Notes: generated from the letters alone by a model not told the origin. Shown: positions 47,521 to 59,330, counted from the stretch's first letter. The stretch is 64,000 nt of DNA from Closterium sp. Naga37s-1 (GCA_947471745.1 CANJKZ010001112.1:248001-312000), one strand, 5' to 3'. A program made the numbers and translations.

Positions 47521-48560
47521 GGGCCCCACGGCGGCTTCCGTCATGATACGTGGCATCCGCCACGCGTGCATTTGCTGAGGCCGAACTCAACGGCCTCCGA
47601 CTCTGCGTCGACGGCTGCAACGGATTGGGCAAACGTTGGCTTGTCACCGCTGCGTTTACCGCGGAGAGAAGCAGCATGCCTGCACGGACAGGGTCGTCCA
47701 AACTCGCGGTCGGTGAAATCTGCTGCCTGGCGCGCTCGTGGTGGTGACAGCTGTTCGCTGAATCTCCTCCCGGCAGTACTGACGGTATTGGGCTTTCTGG
47801 CCGTCTATATATTACTGCTCCGCCTCGCTGCTAGACGATCGCAGTCATAGCATTGTTCCAGAACGCGGGCGTCCACTTTTCGACCAGCGCGTGCGCGCTC
47901 CGGGAGTGGCGGAGCGAGTGGCGGAGCGTTTGCTTCTGCGCTTCTTAAACACGTCGCTGGCCTTCAGCTACTAACTGAGGACTCTCTCCCCTCAAATCTT
48001 GCTAGCGTTGCTAAGCCGCCGCGACTGTGCACAGATACGCTCGTGACCGTTCTCAAACACGAGCTTGCTCGCGCGATTCTATGAGTCCAGTCGCCGCTGG
48101 GCCGAGTCCAGCGATAGCCTGCGATGCTTGCGATCCCCGGTATGGGAGTCGTCGCACGGCGACGTGTACGGGAAGACAAAAAGGCTGCTCGTGTCGCGGG
48201 GGCTGTCGTTTGCGGAGGTAAGAGCAGCGAGATGCTGCAGCTGCTGCGGGGACAGCCCGTAACTTGCGGACTAGTTGATTGGGGCTCTGGTTGCGCGCTT
48301 TGGCGTGCGCAGGTGCCGTTGTTATGAGCGGATATGCGTCTTTATTTCGACGTCCCCTACTGGGAGAGAGTGGTCGGAAGCAGTGAGGGCGAGGCGCTTC
48401 CCGCACGCCTGGTCGTGCTGCCGCTGGCAGCGGGGATTAGTCGACAAAGGCTGTGACAGTATCGCCAATTACTCAGCCGTGTCGACCACGCGAAACGCAG
48501 CCGTGGGAGAGCGAGAAGTACCGCGAGAAGGAAGTATGTCACAAGTTCCAGCATAAGCCA
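47509..48560 (-). pseudogene. P3, decayed third copy of the P family
   Basis: Begins MAYAGTCDILPSRGTSRS at 48560, matching P2 MASAGTYD, but hits a TAA after 25 codons. Conserved pieces follow in shifting frames: SYGLSPQQLQHLAALTSANDSPRH, QRRLDSWNRA-like, SEARKQ..RHSLRHSRSAHALVEK-like and ADATYHDGSRRGARTAHLS, close to P2. The 3' end is lost near 47500, before the poly-Gln and VFAWAAEQR end. About 270 bp of 5' flank is shared with P2, so this arose by DNA duplication, not retroposition. Confidence 0.75.
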
Positions 48561-49142
48561 TTTTTGCTTACGTGTGACTGAAGTAGAGAGTGCTGAGGAT
48601 GGATGTGAGGGCTTAGAGAACAACCCGCTATTTGTGCTCTCATCGTCGCCACTAGCCGCAATTGCCTTTCGAGTCAGCGGCGATACGTAACTGCCCTGTC
48701 GTGCGGGCTTGGCCTTGCCTAAATTGCCCTCTGGAATGTTGGTTCACGTGATGCCTCTGCCTGAGAGTGGGTTGGATGTTTGGGGTTGGGAGTGAGGAGG
48801 CAAGCAAAGCTTTGGGCATCTGTTACAGATTGGTGAAAAATCTGCCTCGCACATCTGTAAGAGATGGTCGAGATATTGTAATGAGATCCAAGATTGTGCT
48901 TTCAGAAACGTCTCGATGAATTTCATTATCAATCATCACTTGGTTCAAGTTAGCTAGTGGAACATGTTTGCATTCTGAGTATCATGTTGCAGAGACCATC
49001 ATGTTTACATATGTTAAAAAGCACAAGGAATATGTGCACCAATTACAAGATAGTAAGCCAGCAGCAATGAGCTCATTTTTCTCCGGGAATTGGACCTAAT
49101 AAGTGAACACACGTAAGAAATTGTAGGAATTTATGGTATCAT
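48561..49142. other. P3 5' flank and unassigned DNA left of copia B
   Basis: The first 270 bp match P2 upstream sequence. The rest is AT-richer and holds nothing I recognise, ending in ATCAT, the duplicated target of copia B. Confidence 0.5.
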
Positions 49143-49272
49143 TGTCAAACTCATATGCTATAGTCTGTGTAGGCTGTAGTGGGGTAGTTCATATGGGGTA
49201 CAACACATTTAGGGTTTCCTACTTGTACCCACATTGCTGCTAGTTTCATCATTCCTCGTTCTATCTTTCACA
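49143..49272 (+). repeat. 5' LTR of copia B
   Basis: 130 bp from TGTCAAACTC to ATCTTTCACA, with the telo-box-type TTAGGGTTTCC found also in copia A. The primer site TGGTTTCAGAGCAGG follows at once (49273-49287). Confidence 0.9.
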
Positions 49273-49287
49273 TGGTTTCAGAGCAGG
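49273..49287 (+). other. Primer-binding site of copia B
   Basis: TGGTTTCAGAGCAGG directly after the LTR; a one-base variant of the TGGTATCAGAGC initiator-Met-tRNA site. Confidence 0.85.
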
Positions 49288-49294
49288 TTCCCTA

Positions 49295-50140
49295 GTGGGA
49301 ACGTTTTTTTTTAAGGGCCCACCAACGATTTTTCCTCCTACGCTGCCCGAAGCGCGCTGCCGCGCCTGCCTGCCCTGTAGTGCGCCTCGCGCCTGCCTAA
49401 CCCGCGCCCTAGCGCGCCCTGCCTTACGCGCGCCTGCACTAAGCGTGCGTTCACGCGCCTGCCCTACCCGCGCCGTCGCGCGCCTGCACTACCCGCGCCG
49501 TCGCGCGCCTGCACTACCCGCGCCGTCGCGCGCCTGCCCTACCTGTAGCCGCCGTCGCGCGCCTGCCCTACCCTGCCGCCTGTCGCGGCCCTGCCCTACC
49601 TACTCGTCGCGGCCCGGCTCTACCCGCCCGTCGCGGCCCTGCCCTACCCGCCGTCGCGGCCCTGCCCTACCCGCCGTCACGGCCCTGCTCTACCCGCCCG
49701 GCGTGCGCCTGCCCTGCCGCCGCCCGTCGAGCGCCGGCCCTACCCGCCCGTCGAGCGCCTGCAGCCGCCCGTCGGGCGCCTGCCCTACCCACGCCAGTCG
49801 CGCGCCTGCCCTACCGCCGCCGGTGGCACCTGCCCTACCCGCCCCTGACGAGCACCTGCCCTACCCGCGCTACCCGCGCACCTGCCCTACAAGCGCGCTA
49901 CCGCGCCTGCCTGCCTGCCGAGCCGCGCCGCCCAGCCGAGCCGCGCCGCCCAGCCGAGCCGCGCCGCTCTGCCAAGCCGCGCCGCTCTGCCGAGCCGCAC
50001 CGCTCTGCCGAGCTGCGCTGCCCTGCCCTACTGAGCCGCGCTGCCCTACCCGCGCTGCTCCTACTGCTACTGCTGTTACTGCTGCTACTGCTGCTGCTAC
50101 TGCTGCCACTGCTGCTACTGCTGTTACTGGCGGTGGCCAG
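49295..50140 (+). repeat. GC-rich repetitive leader of copia B
   Basis: Degenerate repeats of GCGCCTGCCCTACCCGC, then GCCGAGCCGCGCC, then CTGCTACTGCTG. An open frame runs through but its Pro/Ala/Cys/Arg-rich product follows the repeat and is not credible as gag. Confidence 0.75.
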
Positions 50141-53100
50141 ATGCAGCTCCAGCGACGTCCGCGCGAGTCCCTCACGCCCCAGCAGCTTCGTGAGTGGTAC
50201 GCTCGATGGGGTTGTGGCAGCGGCCGTAGTGGCAGTCGCCCTGGAGCTGGTCAGTCAGGAGTTTCTGGCAGTGGCTAGATGCAGCTGCAGCGGCGTCCGC
50301 GCGAGACCCTTACGCCCCAGCAGCTTCGTGAGTGGTACGCTCAGAGTAGAGGGTCTCGGAGTACTGTTCGCTGCCCGTATGTCATTCGCACAGGTGATCG
50401 GGCTGGTCAGACTTGTGGGACGGTTGGTCACACACAGTCCCGCTGCTTCGCCTGTCTGAGCGACGCCTGGCGTACCGAGTTTGGCGACAAGGCTGAGCTC
50501 CCCACCTGGCTGGAGCTACTTAGGCAGAGGGTGGATATCTTTGCTCTTGACTATGATGCTATCCTCACTGCCATGTATGCATTGCCTACTAGTGCTGAGG
50601 GTGCCTGTTACCTGTGTGTGCCGCCCGACCCAGGTAAAGAGTCTGCTGCTCTAGGTGCTAGTGAGGCTGCTGCTCTAGGTGCTAGTGAGTCTACTACTCC
50701 AGGTGCTGGCGAGTCTGCTCTCTCTGGTACTGCGCCTGCTGAGGCCTTGCACACCTTCACACTTGACTCAGGTGCTTCCCGCTCCTTCTTTCACGACAGC
50801 ACCACACTCACGCCGCTCAGTCGGCCGGTTGCAGTGTCCCTGCCGGACCCCTCTGGGGGCCCAGTCCTTGCGCACTCCTCCACGGTTCTGCCGTGTCCGG
50901 CGGTTCCGTCTGGCTCACTGTCAGGTCTTCACCTCCCCTCGTTCTCTACGAACTTGGTGAGTGGAGCTGACCTCAAGGATGTGTGGGTTGACCAGTTCAC
51001 TCCTGGAGGTCAGCGTGTGACCCACTATACGTGCTCCCGGACTGGTCGGCACCTGGCCACGTTCACCCGAGCGCCTGGCTCGAGTCTGTACACACTAACT
51101 ACTGTGTCCCCTCAGGTAGCTGCGCCTGCGTCTGCGTTTGCGTCAGGTCAGCTAGCGCCCCCCTGCTCGTGTCGCGCTCTGTCGCACCAGACCGTCCTTT
51201 GGCACCACCGTCTTGGTCACCCCTCGGTGCAGCGCCTTCGTGGCATGCACCGACGTTTCCTTGTCTCTGGACTTCCAGAGACTCTGCCTCCTCTACCACC
51301 CTCGCCTGCCCCTCCCTACCTTCCCTGTGTCGAGGGGCGGCAGCGCGCCGCTCCTCACTCCTCCTCGTTCCCCCCGACGACTGCTCCCCTGCAGACCCTC
51401 CACATGGACGTGTGGGGCCCAGCCCGCGTCCGTGGACAGGACCGCAAGCGGTACTTTTTGCTGGTCGTTGACGACTACACTCGTTACACCACGGTCTTCC
51501 CCTTGCGCACCAAGGGTGAGGTCCCTGATGCTTTGATCCCTTGGATCCGCGCTGTCCGTCTCCAGCTCCGCGAGCGGTTCGAGACGGACCTTCCCGTTCT
51601 GCGTCTGCACTCTGACAGAGGTGGTGAGTTTGCCTCTGACTTTTTGTGGGACTTTTGTCGTGGGGAGGGCATTCGCCAGACTTTCACGCTTCCGGCCTCA
51701 CCGCAGCAGAATGTGATTGCTGAGTGCCGCATTGGCTTAGTCATGGAGGTCGCTCGTACCTCCATGTTCCATGCGGCTGCCCCCCATTTTCTGTGGCCGT
51801 TTGCGGTCCGGTACGCTGCGCATCAGCTCAACCTCTGGCCCTGTGTCTCCTTGCCGGAGACCTCGCCCACACTGCGGTGGACGGGGAAGGTTGGCGATGC
51901 GTCGGTGTTCCGGGTCTGGGGTTCTCATGCCTTTGTCCACGATACTACCGCGGACAAGCTCTCCGCCCGCGCTATTCCCTGCGTCTTCCTTGGCTTTGTC
52001 CCTGACGCGCCTGGCTGGCAGTTTTACCACCCCACCTCGCGCCGTGTCCTGCCCTCTCAGGACGTCACGTTCGACGAGTTGGTTCCCTTTTACCGTCTCT
52101 TTCCCTACCGCACTGCCCCTCTCCCCCCCCCGCCGCTCTTCCTTGCACCAGGTCCTCCTCCGGTAGGCCCCCTCCCCCCTCAGGGTCCTGCTCCCTCAGG
52201 TGTGTCTCAGGTAGACGCTGTCGAGCCTGTCGAGGTAGCGGTTGACTCTGGTGCTGCTACTGGGGGTGGTGCTGCCACAGGTGGTGCTGCTGGGGGTGGT
52301 GCTGCTGGGGGTGCTGAGCCTGAGTGTGCGGAGCCTGGGGGTGCTGAGCCTGAGCGTGTGGAGTCTGGAGGTGCTGAGCCTGGGGTTGCTGAGTCTGAGG
52401 GTGCGGAGCCTGGGGGTTCTGAGCCTGAGGGTACTGAGCCTGCGGTTGCTTAGACTGGGGGTGCTGAGTCTGCTGGAGGTACTAGTGGTGCTGGAGCTGG
52501 AGGCCCTGGAGCTGCTAGCCCTGGAGGTGCTGGAGGCCCTGCTGGTACTGGAGGTACTGGAGTTGCTGGAGTTACTAGTCCTGGAGGTCTCACTGGTGCC
52601 TCGCCCCAGCGGTCTAGCCGCCGGGAGCCTCTCTCACCACAGCAGTTGCACGAATGGTACGCTCGGCGCTGTAGCCTTCGGAGTGGCGCTGCTGGAGCTG
52701 GAGGCCCTGGAGCTGCTAGTCCTGGAGGTGTTGGAGGTACTACTGGTGCTGGAGGTACGGGAGGTGCTGGAGTTACTAGTCCTGGAGGTCCCACTGGTGC
52801 CTCACCCCAGCGGTCTAGCCGTCGGGAGCCTCTCTCACCACAGCAGCTGTGCCAGTGGTACGCTCGGCGCTGTAGCCTTCGGAGTGGCGCTGCTGGAGCT
52901 GGAGGCCCTGGAGCTGCTAGTGCTGGAGGTGCTGGCGCTGCTGGTCCCGGGGGTGCTCGTACTGGTGGTGCTGGAGCTACTGGAGCTGGTGGTGCTGCTG
53001 CTGCTCGAGGCACTGGAGCTGCTAGTCCCGGAGGTGCTCGTACTGGTGGTACTGGAGCTGGTGGTGCTGCTGCTGCTGCTGGAGGTGCTGGAGCCGCTGG

Positions 53101-55567
53101 TCCCGGAGGTGCTCGTACTGGAGGTACTGGAGCTGCTGGAGCTGGAGGTCCTGCTGGTGCTGGGGCTGCTGGAGGTGCTCGTACTGGAGGTACTGGAGCT
53201 GCTGGAACTGGTGCGGCTGCAGGAGTTGGAGCAGGAGGCACTGGAGTTGCTGGAGCTGGAGCTGCTGGAGGTGCTGGAGCTGGTGGTACTGCGGGAGTTG
53301 GAGCTGGAGACACTGGAGCTGGGGTCACTGGTGCTGTCTCTGCTGGCCCTGGAGGCGCTTCGCGGCCGCGACCGTACTTCGTTCCACTCCTTCAGCAGGT
53401 TCTTGGCCTCCCGCCTTCCACTGATCCTACTTCTCCCTTACTGTGTCCACCGACTGACCAGTCGCAGTCACAGTTACAGCCAGCCTCTCCACTGCCTGGT
53501 CCTTCTCCTTACTCTGGGCCGACTAGAGGTCTTACAGAGCGTCGTGAGCCTGAGTCTCGTCCTGCGTCGCATGTTCGCGCTGTTGGCACTGGTCGTCGTG
53601 TTCCACGTCAGCGTCCTCCTCCTGTCCCAGGCATGCACCAGATGGCACTTCGTCCTTCCACTGCTCCACAGCGTGTCCCTCTGCCGTCTCCTCTTGCGTC
53701 CTCTCTTCCTGACTTTGCTGACCCGCCGTCGGACCTTGCTCGTGCTGCCAGTCCTACTGTCACGCGTCTTCTCGCTACTGTTGTCACTGACCCTTCGTTT
53801 GAGTCCACTGCTGCGTCTGCCCTAGTTGCTGAGCTTGTTGACTTTGCTGCCGCCTGTCGTCTAGACTACGCCGCTTGTCTTGTTGCTGAGTCTGAGTCTG
53901 TCTGTCCTCCGTCCGTCGGGGGTGAGTGTGCTCTTGGCACGGACGTTCTTGAGGACAGACAGGAGGAGTTTGAGTGTTTTGCCGCTGCTTTACCTCATCT
54001 CGTGTCCATGCTGATTGCACCTGAGGGAGACTCGGATGCACCAGACATCCCGACCCCGTGCTCTTACGCAGAGGCGATAGAGGGTCCCTACTCCTCTCAG
54101 TGGCAGACAGCCATGGACGCAGAGATGGCTTCTTGGAAGTCCACAGGCACCTACGTCGACGAGGTTCCCTTCCTGGGGCGAACATCGTCAGTGGCATGTG
54201 GATTTTCAGGGTGAAGCGGCCGCCGGGTTCTCCGCCTGTCTTCAAGGCGCGTCACGTTGCACGAGGCTTCAGTCAGCGAGAGGGAGTTGACTTCTTCCAG
54301 ACCTTCTCCCCTACCCCGAAGATGCCCACTCTTCGGGTACTGCTGCACGTCGCCGCTCAGCGTGACTACGAGCTTCACTCTCTTGACTTCAGCACAGCCT
54401 TCCTACATGGCAGTCTGCACGAGGAGATCTGGCTGCGCCGCCCACCTGGCTTCACTGGGTCGTTTCCTGCTGGTACCAAGTGGAGCCTCCGGCGGCCAGT
54501 CTACGGTCTCCGCCAGGCGCCCCGTGAGTGGCACGACACACTGAGGACGGCACTTGCGGCTCTTGGGTTTGCTCCTTCCACTGCTGACCCGTCGTTGTTT
54601 CTACGCACCGACACCTCTCTGCCGCCGTTCTACGTCCTCGTGTACGCCGACGACTTGGTCTTTGCTACTGCTGACACTGAGGGACTCGCCCACGTGAAGT
54701 CGGAGCTGCAGAAGAGACACACGTGCACAGACCTGGGTGATCTGCGCAGCTATCTTGGCTTGCAGATCACCCGGGACAGAGCACAGCGCACCATTACCTT
54801 GACTCAGTCACACATGGTGCAGCAGGTCCTTCAGCGCTTCGGCTTCACGTACTCCTCGCCACAGCCCACTCCTCTGCCTACTCGCCACTCGCTCTCAGCT
54901 CCACCTTCGGACGAGTCCGTAGAGCCGAGTGGTCCGTACCCAGAGCTTGTGGGCTGCCTCATGTACCTGATAACCTGCACTCGACCTGACCTTGCCTACC
55001 CTCTTAGCATTCTGGCACGCTATGTTGCTCCTGGGAGACACCGGAAGGAGCACATGAATGCCGCTAAGAGGGTGTTGCGCTACTTGTGCGGTACGTCGGG
55101 CATGGGGCTCGTGCTTGGAGGACGGGCTCGAGTTGTCCTCACTGGTCACGCAGACGCTTCCTGGGCTGACGACTTGGCTACGCAGCGGTCGTCACAGGGT
55201 TACACTTTCAGCCTTGGCTCCGGCTCTGTTTCGTGGCGGTCTACCCGCTCGTCTTCTGTTCTCAGCTCCAGTTGTGAGGCTGAGATCTACGCAGGGGCCA
55301 TGGCTGCACAGGAGTTACGCTGGCTCACCTACCTTCGGACCGACCTGGGAGAGCCGCCTCGTTCTCCTCCGGTTCTGTACGTCGACAACAAGGCCATGAT
55401 TGCCTTGTGTCAGGAGCACAGACTGGAGCACAGAACGAAGCACATCGCTCTGCGCTACTTCCTTGCTCGAGAGTTGCAGCAGTGTGGTCAGCTTCGTCTT
55501 GCTTACGTGGCCACTCGGGCCAACACTGCTGATATCTTCACCAAGGCACTTCAGCCTTGTGATCATC
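50141..55567 (+). pseudogene. Copia B pol polyprotein, gag-deleted and frameshifted
   Basis: Begins with a 138-bp tandem duplication of MQLQRRPRE(S/T)LTPQQLREWYA (50141 and 50279); the first copy ends in TAG. Then: knuckle C x13 C x4 H x4 C, protease LDSGASRSFF, LWHHRLGHPS, integrase VVDDYTRY and HSDRGGEF, but QQNVIAECRIG where copia A has QQNGIAERRIG (two substitutions beside the catalytic Glu). TAG at 52451 interrupts the Gly/Ala repeat linker, and the frame continues with two more PQQL(H/C)..YARR copies. A 1-nt deletion near 54166 (VPPPGAN in A) shifts frame, then RT (LDFSTAFLHGSL, YADDLVFA) and RNase H follow to CDH, where the gypsy element begins. The last 21 codons resume at 60089. Confidence 0.88.
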
Positions 55568-55929
55568 TGTGAGGATCTGGTTCAGGAAATATAAATATAT
55601 TCAATTCTTCACCTGGGTACAAGACGAGGCTATATATAGGCTCGACACAAAGGCAGTAACCCGGGTGTTACTAGAAGGTTCCGCGGGTCGCGAAGCGTCC
55701 CGAACGGGTCCTTTCCGAATTCAGTAGAAGGCAATTCGGTGGCAACCGAAAAGCCTAGAATTCGGTGCACTCAACCTAGTTCGGTGCTATAATTATAATA
55801 ACTATAGTAAAAGCAACGAACCTAGGAAATCAAGCAAAAGCAAGCAAAGCAAAATAAAGCTAAGCTAGATAATGCGTAATAAAGTCCAGGCAAGCTAGCA
55901 AAGCCAGCATAAGCCGTCGTACTCTCACA
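55568..55929 (-). repeat. 3' LTR of the gypsy element
   Basis: 362 bp, TGTGAGGATC...CTCTCACA, with TATATATAG (a TATA box on the minus strand near 55633). The other LTR lacks about 25 bp between two AATAAAG repeats and has several substitutions, so this insertion is older than copia A. The purine tract on the minus strand is TTTGAGGGGGGGACG just before it. Confidence 0.9.
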
Positions 55930-55939
55930 CGTCCCCCCC

Positions 55940-57893
55940 TCAAAGCTGGGTGGCGTGAGAAACACCCTGCTTGACAAGATAGTCCTTGAGAGCACGTCGT
56001 GCGTTGCCCATATCAGCTTCTGCAACCCAACTGTCCTCCGATGGGTCATATCCCTTCCAGCGTATCAGGTACTCGAGCGTGTTGCCGCGTCTGCGTCGAT
56101 GAGCGAGAACTTTTTCCACCTCGTACTCTGGTTCATCCTGTATGAGAACAGGTGGTGGTGGCGGTAGCTGGCGTCCCTGGAACTGTTGGTTGGGGTCCTT
56201 GTAGGGCTTCAGTAGCTGAACGTGGAAAGCGTTGTGTAGCTTCCACGTAGTAGGTAAGCGCAAGCGGAATGTTACTGGCGTCACCTGTGCCTCAACGTGA
56301 AAAGGACCACAGAAGCGAGGCCGGAGCTTGGATGGTAGGTGAGACAGGTTCAAGTTGCGCGTGTCGAGAAGCACCTGATCTCCGACTGCTACGGTGTGAT
56401 CACGTCGATGGCGATCGGCATACTGCTTCTGGGAGTTCTGCATCGTGGAAAGACGTCGCTGAGTCTTCTCCCATAGCTGCTGCATGGTGGTGACGAAGTC
56501 ATGTGCGGCTTGGACGTGTGCCGGTGTGGTTGGCTGCTGTGGTGTAAGTGGTTCCCGTCCATAGCACAGGAAGAAAGGAGATTTCCCTGTGGCCGCATGT
56601 GACGCGTTGTTGTAAGCGAACTCAAGTATCGGTAACTGTGAATCCCATTGGCTGACGTCGTCTTTGCAAGCGGTGCGCAGTAACTGTTCAACCACCTGAT
56701 GGAGTCGCTCTGTCTGTCCGTCAGTCTGGGGGTGGTATGCTGAAGATATTGCAAGCTTTGTCCCCAACAGTCCCATGAGCTCCTTCCAGAACTTACTGGT
56801 GAATTTTGGGTCTCTGCCTGAGATGAGTGTAGCGGGGATGCCGTGGATGGTGATGATGCGGTCAAAGAAGAGGCGAGCAGTTGCTTCAGCTGTAGCCGTG
56901 GCGTTGGTCGGGATGAAGTGACCCATTTTGGAGAACTTGTTGATCACCACGAGTATAGCGTCATGCCCTCCTGAGGTCGAAGGAAGTCCCGTGATGAAGT
57001 CGAGGCTAACGACTTGCCATGGCTGCTCTGGTACAGGTAGAGGCTGAAGTAACCCTACTGTTTTCTGCTTGCTACTCTTCATCCGCTGGCACGTGTCGCA
57101 AGAGGTGACGAACTGCTGCACATGTGCTGCCATCCCGGGCCAGTAGTAATATTTCGTTATTCCCGCTAACGTCCTGTTGCTCTCGAAGTGTCCCGCGTAT
57201 GGTACGTCATGAAACTCCTCCAATAGGATCTGCCGTAGCGGGGCGTAATTTGGTACCCAAATCTTTCCTGTGCCCTTCCAAGTCCTTCTCCCACTGTAAC
57301 AGCTTCTTACTGAGGTAGGCGATGGGCTGCAAACTGCGTCCGTGATGCTGCATCAGTACTGCTCCGACTGCTTGGTCACTAGCGTCTGCTTCCGCCACGT
57401 AGTCTCTGTCTGGATCCGGTAGGATGAGTACTTGCGCCGTAGTCAGTGCTGTCTGTAGCTGCTCCATGGCTTGCTGATGAGGAATATCCCATTTGTAGGG
57501 CGTATCCTTTTTCAGTAGGTTGGTCAGTGGCGCTGCGATCTTAGCATACTGCGGCACGAACCCGTTGTAGTAATTGGCGAAGCCTAGGAACTGCTGCAAC
57601 TCCTTCACTGCTGCAGGTACTTCCGAGTTCTCCTCCTCTGCTGCTGCCATAACCAGTGCTAGGTAGCCCGTGTTACTCTCGTTCACCGTCCGTTCGAACC
57701 GTGACAGTGTCGTTTCAGAAACATCTCCTGTATCCGTCCAGCATCGCAACTCCACTCGTTTCCCGTTGTTGTAGATGCACGCCTTCCGGCTGACCCAATC
57801 GATCTCGGGGTTGAGCCGCTTCAGAAGATTACGCCCCAATATGAAATCTAATCCCTTGATGTTCGTGATCGGCAACGTCGGCTTCCACCTCAA
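55940..57893 (-). pseudogene. Gypsy pol with RT core and RNase H deleted
   Basis: Starts with the post-protease region (KGLDFILGRNLLKRLNPEIDW). It jumps from SEVPAAV to KELQQFLGFANYYNGFVPQ, losing the RT palm including YxDD, and keeps DPDRDYVAEADASDQAVGAVL and AYLSKKLLQWEKDLEG. It then jumps again, changing frame, into IWVPNYAPLRQILLEEFHDVPYAGHF. The integrase is well preserved: zinc region (YYWPGM...CDTCQRMK), Asp (VSLDFITGLP), Asp (GRDPKFTSKFW), Glu (HPQTDGQTERLHQ). At the C-terminus is a chromodomain (YEVEKVLAHRRRRGN..EYLIRWKGYDPSEDSWV), known in chromoviruses to direct integration to marked chromatin. It probably served as a donor mobilised in trans. Confidence 0.88.
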
Positions 57894-57908
57894 CGCCCCT
57901 ATCTGCAG

Positions 57909-59330
57909 CTACAGTGTTGACTCGCCGTGGATGGGAAGCTTCGTACCGTCCACCATCGTTGCTGTAAACTGGGTCTCCTCCAATGACTCTCCAATTTTCT
58001 CCAACGTCCCGCGGTCGCACACCGAGTGGGACGCACCACTGTCCACCAGGGCCTGGAGGCGTCGCCCGTTGCAGATCACCTCGAGTACTAGTGGTTGTTG
58101 CCGCTCCGAGTAGCTGTAGATGGTGTTGCTTATAGGATCATAGGGTAGATCAAATGTATCATCCCTTGGTCCTGCGCTCGAAGCTGCTGTCTCAATATCA
58201 GGTATCACCTGAGTAGGGTTAGAAGGATTTATCCGAGGCTGGTACAGCTTCTCCTGAGCCTGGAACCTTCCCCTAAGCCTTTGCAGCTGTGTAGGCTTCG
58301 TCTGTGGGGAACAGGGAGCCTTTAAACAGTGCTGCTGGGAGAGAATATTAACTCCTCGGAACGCTCGACCCGTATTAGCGCTCTGGAGTAGGGTCCCCAT
58401 ATTACCCGGTACCGGTTTAATTTCTGACTCTCCCTTAATAAAGGCTTGAAACCCACGAGAAGTAATATTCTTACTTGTCGGGGTGTACGGCTGGAGTTTC
58501 CCAGTCGGTGCAGGGTCTTGTTTCGCGGATCCTCCTTTAGTCTCGGCGATTTCCCCTGGTGCCGGCTGGTCGTGACGTTTTAAATTCGCGCCACCATATT
58601 CTCCTTTTTTCGCCCTCTCCGAAGTTGCCACGTTGTCCGTTTTCTGCTTCGGGGGTGCCGCACTGTTCTTGTCCCTCAGCTCCGCACGTCTTTTCTTCAT
58701 TTTCCAACACGCCAAGCTACGATGTCCTGTAGCACCGCAAAATTTGCACGTCTCATTTTTTGCTAGCCGCTGCTCCACATCGCCCTTGTCGTTCTCCATC
58801 GGGTCGGCAGTCGTGGGTGGTGCCAATCGCCCCATGCCACTATTTGGCTTGTTGTGTCGTGTTCCGTAGTAGCTATTGTTCAACGTGTCGAACTGTTCGA
58901 TCAGTGCTGCCCGAAACTGCGCCCACGTCCCTTCGCCTTGGACTATACCGTTGTTGATCCACTCTAGAGCTGGGCCTCGTAACAGTGTTGCTGCGAGCCG
59001 TATGCGCATTGCGTCTTTTGTCGGGGTCGTGCATCCAACGGCTTCGAAGTAAATTTCGAGTTCAGCTACAAATCGATGAACGTCGTTCCCTTTAACTGTA
59101 GGATCGAACGCCTCCGGTAGCCTCGGCTTCACTGCTTTGAGACTAACTAAAGCTGCTGCCGTTGTCGCAGATAAATTTGTCGGTGTCGTCGCCGTCGCTA
59201 CTGCTGCTGCTACGGCTACCGATCGGTTCGCAAGGAGTTTTTCGAGTCGTGGGAGTGCTGCACGTATCCGCTTATGCTCAGGACGTAACTCCGCGATTTT
59301 CTGTACTGAAATATCTCTGTTTCCCTCCAT
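57909..59330 (-). CDS. Gypsy gag-protease polyprotein (about 473 aa)
   Basis: Start taken at MEGNRDISVQK (59330); an in-frame upstream ATG at 59369 adds 13 residues. Gag capsid-like region (LPEAFDPTVKGNDVHRFVAE, LRGPALEWINNG), a classical knuckle (CKFCGATGHRSLAC, C-x2-C-x4-H-x4-C), a basic linker, and an aspartic protease motif (ALVDSGASHSVC). The frame ends with TAG at 57909-57911; the pol sequence continues in the same frame afterwards. The TAG is thus either a mutated CAG or a gag-pro/pol readthrough stop. Its context (TAG CTG) does not match known readthrough motifs. Confidence 0.82.
   Translation of the reverse strand: MEGNRDISVQKIAELRPEHKRIRAALPRLEKLLANRSVAVAAAVATATTPTNLSATTAAALVSLKAVKPRLPEAFDPTVKGNDVHRFVAELEIYFEAVGCTTPTKDAMRIRLAATLLRGPALEWINNGIVQGEGTWAQFRAALIEQFDTLNNSYYGTRHNKPNSGMGRLAPPTTADPMENDKGDVEQRLAKNETCKFCGATGHRSLACWKMKKRRAELRDKNSAAPPKQKTDNVATSERAKKGEYGGANLKRHDQPAPGEIAETKGGSAKQDPAPTGKLQPYTPTSKNITSRGFQAFIKGESEIKPVPGNMGTLLQSANTGRAFRGVNILSQQHCLKAPCSPQTKPTQLQRLRGRFQAQEKLYQPRINPSNPTQVIPDIETAASSAGPRDDTFDLPYDPISNTIYSYSERQQPLVLEVICNGRRLQALVDSGASHSVCDRGTLEKIGESLEETQFTATMVDGTKLPIHGESTL

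Noticed and set aside
49295..50278. 327-residue Cys/Pro/Ala-rich protein at the start of copia B
   Set aside because: It follows leader repeats, has no gag similarity, and frames shift between repeat types. Copia A shows gag should look quite different.
52242..53825. Leu/Val-rich plus-strand frame in copia B
   Set aside because: It is the +1 reading of the GGT/GCT-rich linker of the copia B polyprotein and is composition-driven.
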